Of a stretch of 64,000 bases of DNA, positions 60,900 through 64,000 are shown in pieces. Origin of the DNA: Hymenoscyphus infarciens. Taxonomy: Eukaryota; Ascomycota; Leotiomycetes; Helotiales; Helotiaceae. The stretch spans positions 1 to 64,000 of the forward strand of contig LLCB01000260.1 in assembly GCA_001414345.1 (NCBI GenBank). Direction: 5' to 3'. The notes under the pieces are model-generated. The model was not told the origin of the DNA, did not search any database, and saw only the letters and a list, made by a program, of their open reading frames with translations. Numbering within the stretch: position 1 is the first letter of the stretch; each line of letters starts with the position of its first letter. Made by a program: the position numbers and the translations under genes.

Positions 60900-63804
60900 A
60901 TGGCGGAGATATTTGGTATTGTCAGTGGAGTTTTGGGTCTGTTACCCTTGTGTCACGGTGAGTTTCTTCATATCCAAACTCTTCAAGTGATGATGTGTCA
61001 CTGATGTACCACCCCAGATGGACTGGGGATGCTGCTAGATGTTTTTGAGGCCTCGAATACTTTTCAACTTGCGGTTGGAAGGTTAGAACTTCAGCGAGAT
61101 GTTGATGACCCTTCTCTTTGATTATGTTCCTCAATTTTTCAATTTTCATTCCAGGTTTCCTTGGAAACATGTGCTCACGTGATGTTAGAAATTCGATGAA
61201 TGGAGGGAGATATGGACGAGTGATGATGGAGAGGCAGATATCAAGTTTGAGGCTTATGCTAAGAGTAATCTTGTTTCTGCGAAAAGAGTTTTACGACAGC
61301 TGGCTTTGATGTCGCAGGTCTTGTTTGATGCGAGAGGGTTGGAGGAGTTTTATGGGATCAAGTCGGATAGATCGAATCGCGTAAGTTCATTTCTTCAGGA
61401 GGGAGGGAGTACATGGTTTTGTAATTCATTGTAGGTGTTTCCTTTCCGTGGCTTTTATTACCTAGCGATAAGAATTCGGTCTCTATTTCCTATTCTCCTA
61501 ATCATTCCCTAAGAGAAGATGCTTTTGCTGGTCTCCAACCTCATCAACACATTTTAAATGAGGAGTCAAAGGACAACCATGATTTCAATCTTTGATATTT
61601 CCACACTGAAGCCTCCCTCTGACATAAGAGTCTATTCATCCTACTAATCAACACTCACAATACAGGAATCGAAAGACCTCTCCCAGTTCCGCCTCAACTC
61701 CGGTCAAGAACTTACCATCGAAACCCAAGGCTCCTTCCTCGAGCGCTGCCGACTGAACCTCAACTTCCTAAAACGAACCCACTTCACTCTCTTCAAAAAA
61801 GACACTCTCTCCCACACCCTCATAACCCACCTTAAAGAACACACCACCCTTCTCTGCGCCTACGGCCCGCCTCTCTCCCTCGCCAAACTCCGAAAGGGAG
61901 AACTAGAACTCGTCAAAGAGCTCCAACTCCACGAACTCCGTCGACTAGCCGAAGCCGCCTCCTACGAAGCAAAACATGAAGACGGAACTGAGAAAGCACG
62001 GTATCATGAATTGTCGCTTGCATCGCAATTCAGTGCTGTGGTGAGATTTGAACGTCCTCACGCGGCGTTTAAGTTCTCGATGAGGGATTTTCGGGTGGAT
62101 GAGAGTTATATCCTTTCGAGTACCAGTGCTTCTACTATGGCTCTTCTTTTTGATTATCCGGTTAAGAAGGAACATCGTGTTGTACTTATCGAGTGGGTCG
62201 ATCCACACACTTCTCCATCCTCTGTCCAAGAAACGGAAAGAGAAACGAGGATCAAAACTCTCATGCTTGCTACACCTAAACCGGCACAATTACTTCTTCC
62301 AACTTGTTATGGAATGGTGGAAGATTCGTACACGAGGCGCTTTGGATTGGTTCTTGCGCCGCCGACGCATATTAGGAGTGGACTTCCGAGTATACTTCCT
62401 GCCGGGGCGATAAGTAAGAAGAGGATGCCGGTTAGCTTGAAAGAGCTGATGGATAAGAGACATCCGGCGTGTGTTAAGATGTTGGAGTTGGGAACAAGGT
62501 TTTCGTTGGCCAGGAGGGTTGTGGGGGCTGTTTGGGGGTGGTTTTGTGTTGGTGTGAGTTTCCCCCCCCCCTTTTCTTGACTATCGTTTTGAGAGGGAGT
62601 TCCTTTCCTGAGCTTGGATTTCTGGAGGACTGGGGATTTCAAGTGCAAGTATGGATGAAGGATGTGGTTCACGGACTGTACAAAGCAAATTCGAAGAATC
62701 GTGAAGTTTGGCCTCTTGATTCTTCTTTGTTTGAGAGGACATTTCTAGTGATGTCTCGAGCACCAAACCCAAGCCCAGAGAGAATTGTGACGAGTTTGAT
62801 ACCTCTCAATTGGTAGAACAGCTACAGAATATTTTCCTTCACATCACCAGAATTCCTCAGCTAAACAAAAACAAGAACTGACAAAGTCTTATCTAGTGGA
62901 TCCACAAGTACCCGAACCCTCCCTCCCAACCCCATTCAGACCATCAAAACTAACCACAACCCCACAGAAACATCCGCGCCAACTCCCTTCTCTTCTTCCC
63001 CGCCAAAAACAAGACCTCCACCGGTCCAGCAGCCGGTTTTCCCCAACCCCTAGATTACACCGAGCCCCTCTTCACGGGCCTCTCCTCTCCCCGCCTAGAC
63101 GACCAAGAACCTGGAGTGGCATACGATTACCACCCCGGAAACCAACTCACTCTCGTCAGCCACAGCCATCTCCCACCCCACGCCCCTCATCTTGTGAATC
63201 AACATGGTCAATTAATACAACAACCTTATCCTCCTTATCCTCCTCCGCATCATCCACTACCTCCCCCTCATACTTTGGATTACTACATGCATCCCGAGAA
63301 ACGAGGTAACCCCCGTCTTCCTCATTCAAGGGGTCACGATATTTATAGCTTGGGTGTTTTGTTGTTGGAAATTGGGCTGTGGAAGAATTTAGATGGGGTT
63401 GTGGATATGCGGCTCTTGTTTGAGGAGGAAGGGTATGGGGAGGAAGGATACGAGAGGGTGAAGAGAGAATTCTTGGTTTTGACAGGGCGACTGGACGGGT
63501 TTGTTTCCCCTCTTTTCTACCCGTTTAAATGCGTGTTTCTGGGCAAGCAAGGTTGCGCTGAGTTGCGTGCGAGACAACGGCAATCATCGAGACTTGGAAG
63601 TATTGGAGGAAGACGGGGGATGTGAGAAAGTGACTAATCTGATGTTTTTTTTTAAAATAAAATAGGTTCACGGGCGCGATATACGCGAATGTTGTGAGGA
63701 AATGCTTGGCTATCAACACACGCGATAGAACGGAGGTGGAAGGGAGAGAGTTATCGGAGTTTTGTAAGGATATCTTGGTTACGTTGGATAAATGTTGTGC
63801 TTGA
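60900..63804 (+). CDS. HeLo-like N-terminal domain plus kinase-like C-terminal domain protein
   Basis: Proposed exons 60900-60957, 61018-61100, 61189-61380, 61666-62553, 62897-62907, 62968-63621 and 63666-63804 give 674 residues. The N-terminus M-A-E-I-F-G-I-V-S-G-V-L-G-L-L-P-L-C resembles the hydrophobic first helix of HeLo/prion-inhibition (HET-s-like) domains. The C-terminal half has kinase-like landmarks: G-W-I-H-K-N-I-R-A-N-S-L-L-F-F in the catalytic-loop position and G-H-D-I-Y-S-L-G-V-L-L-L-E-I-G-L-W in the subdomain IX position. HKN in place of HRD suggests a pseudokinase. A Pro/His-rich insert lies between. Related fungal proteins are linked to incompatibility or regulated cell death, which is family inference only. 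The donor at 61,101 (GTTGAT) is weak, and the part at 63,480-63,620 may hold an unrecognised intron. Confidence 0.75.
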
Positions 63805-64000
63805 ATGAGGGATAGGCGAACGAGAGGTGGAGAGGGGGAGGTGTGAGGAGTGCGATTCGCTTAATTTGAATTTGGTTTTGAATTTGACTTTTCGTTTTTC
63901 TTCAGTTGATTGCATCTCTATCACATTTGAACCCCGAGGGCTTCTAGTTATTTAATTCTACGGCGAGTAACTTTGGGGTCCGCTTATGGTAGGTCTCTTT
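63805..64000. other. 3' flank at window edge
   Basis: T-rich sequence after the last stop codon, probably 3' untranslated and intergenic. No feature seen. Confidence 0.5.

Noticed and set aside
62532..62816. 94-codon plus-strand frame after the kinase-like exon
   Set aside because: It lies in the 343-nt intron. Using it breaks the kinase-like frame, whereas the 11-nt exon restores it.

Overview
The window is nuclear DNA of a filamentous ascomycete (Pezizomycotina). The evidence is short GT-AG introns with CTAAT/CTAAC-like branch sites, a 266-residue mannitol dehydrogenase, a 2EXR protein, a HeLo-type kinase-like protein, and a block eroded by repeat-induced point mutation (RIP). The overall style fits Leotiomycetes, but that is a guess.

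It has two compartments that meet abruptly near 40,453. The left 40 kb is very AT-rich: CpA and TpG are almost gone and TpA dominates, with stop codons in every frame. I see no living gene there. Recognisable remains are a truncated Tc1/mariner transposase (about 421-800), a diverged gag fragment of a copia element (about 956-1900), several decayed coding minisatellites, a decayed minus-strand reading frame (about 17.2-19.1 kb), and arrays of a 29-bp unit built on a small palindrome (1-420, 21.9-22.95 kb, 29.2-30.0 kb, 39.5-40.45 kb). Inside one array sits a complete but RIP-damaged Ty1/copia retrotransposon (22,951-29,188) with 176-bp LTRs and a 5-bp target duplication. It keeps many more CA/TG dinucleotides than its surroundings, so it is a later, nested insertion.

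The right 23.5 kb has ordinary base composition and carries these genes, left to right: a cytochrome b5-acyl-CoA dehydrogenase fusion (+), a 2EXR-domain protein (+), a SAM methyltransferase with an in-frame stop (-), a FucP-type sugar transporter (+), a secreted FAD-linked oxidase of the berberine-bridge type (+), TSR3 rRNA acp-transferase (-), a GGA-type clathrin adaptor (+), NADP mannitol 2-dehydrogenase (-), and a HeLo-like/kinase-like protein (+). They look like independent loci and not a pathway cluster. TSR3 and GGA are divergent; GGA and mannitol dehydrogenase are convergent.

Exon structures were derived by hand from splice signals and reading-frame continuity. Several rely on very small exons (6, 11 and 22 nt). 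No tRNA, rRNA, CRISPR array or telomeric repeat was seen.
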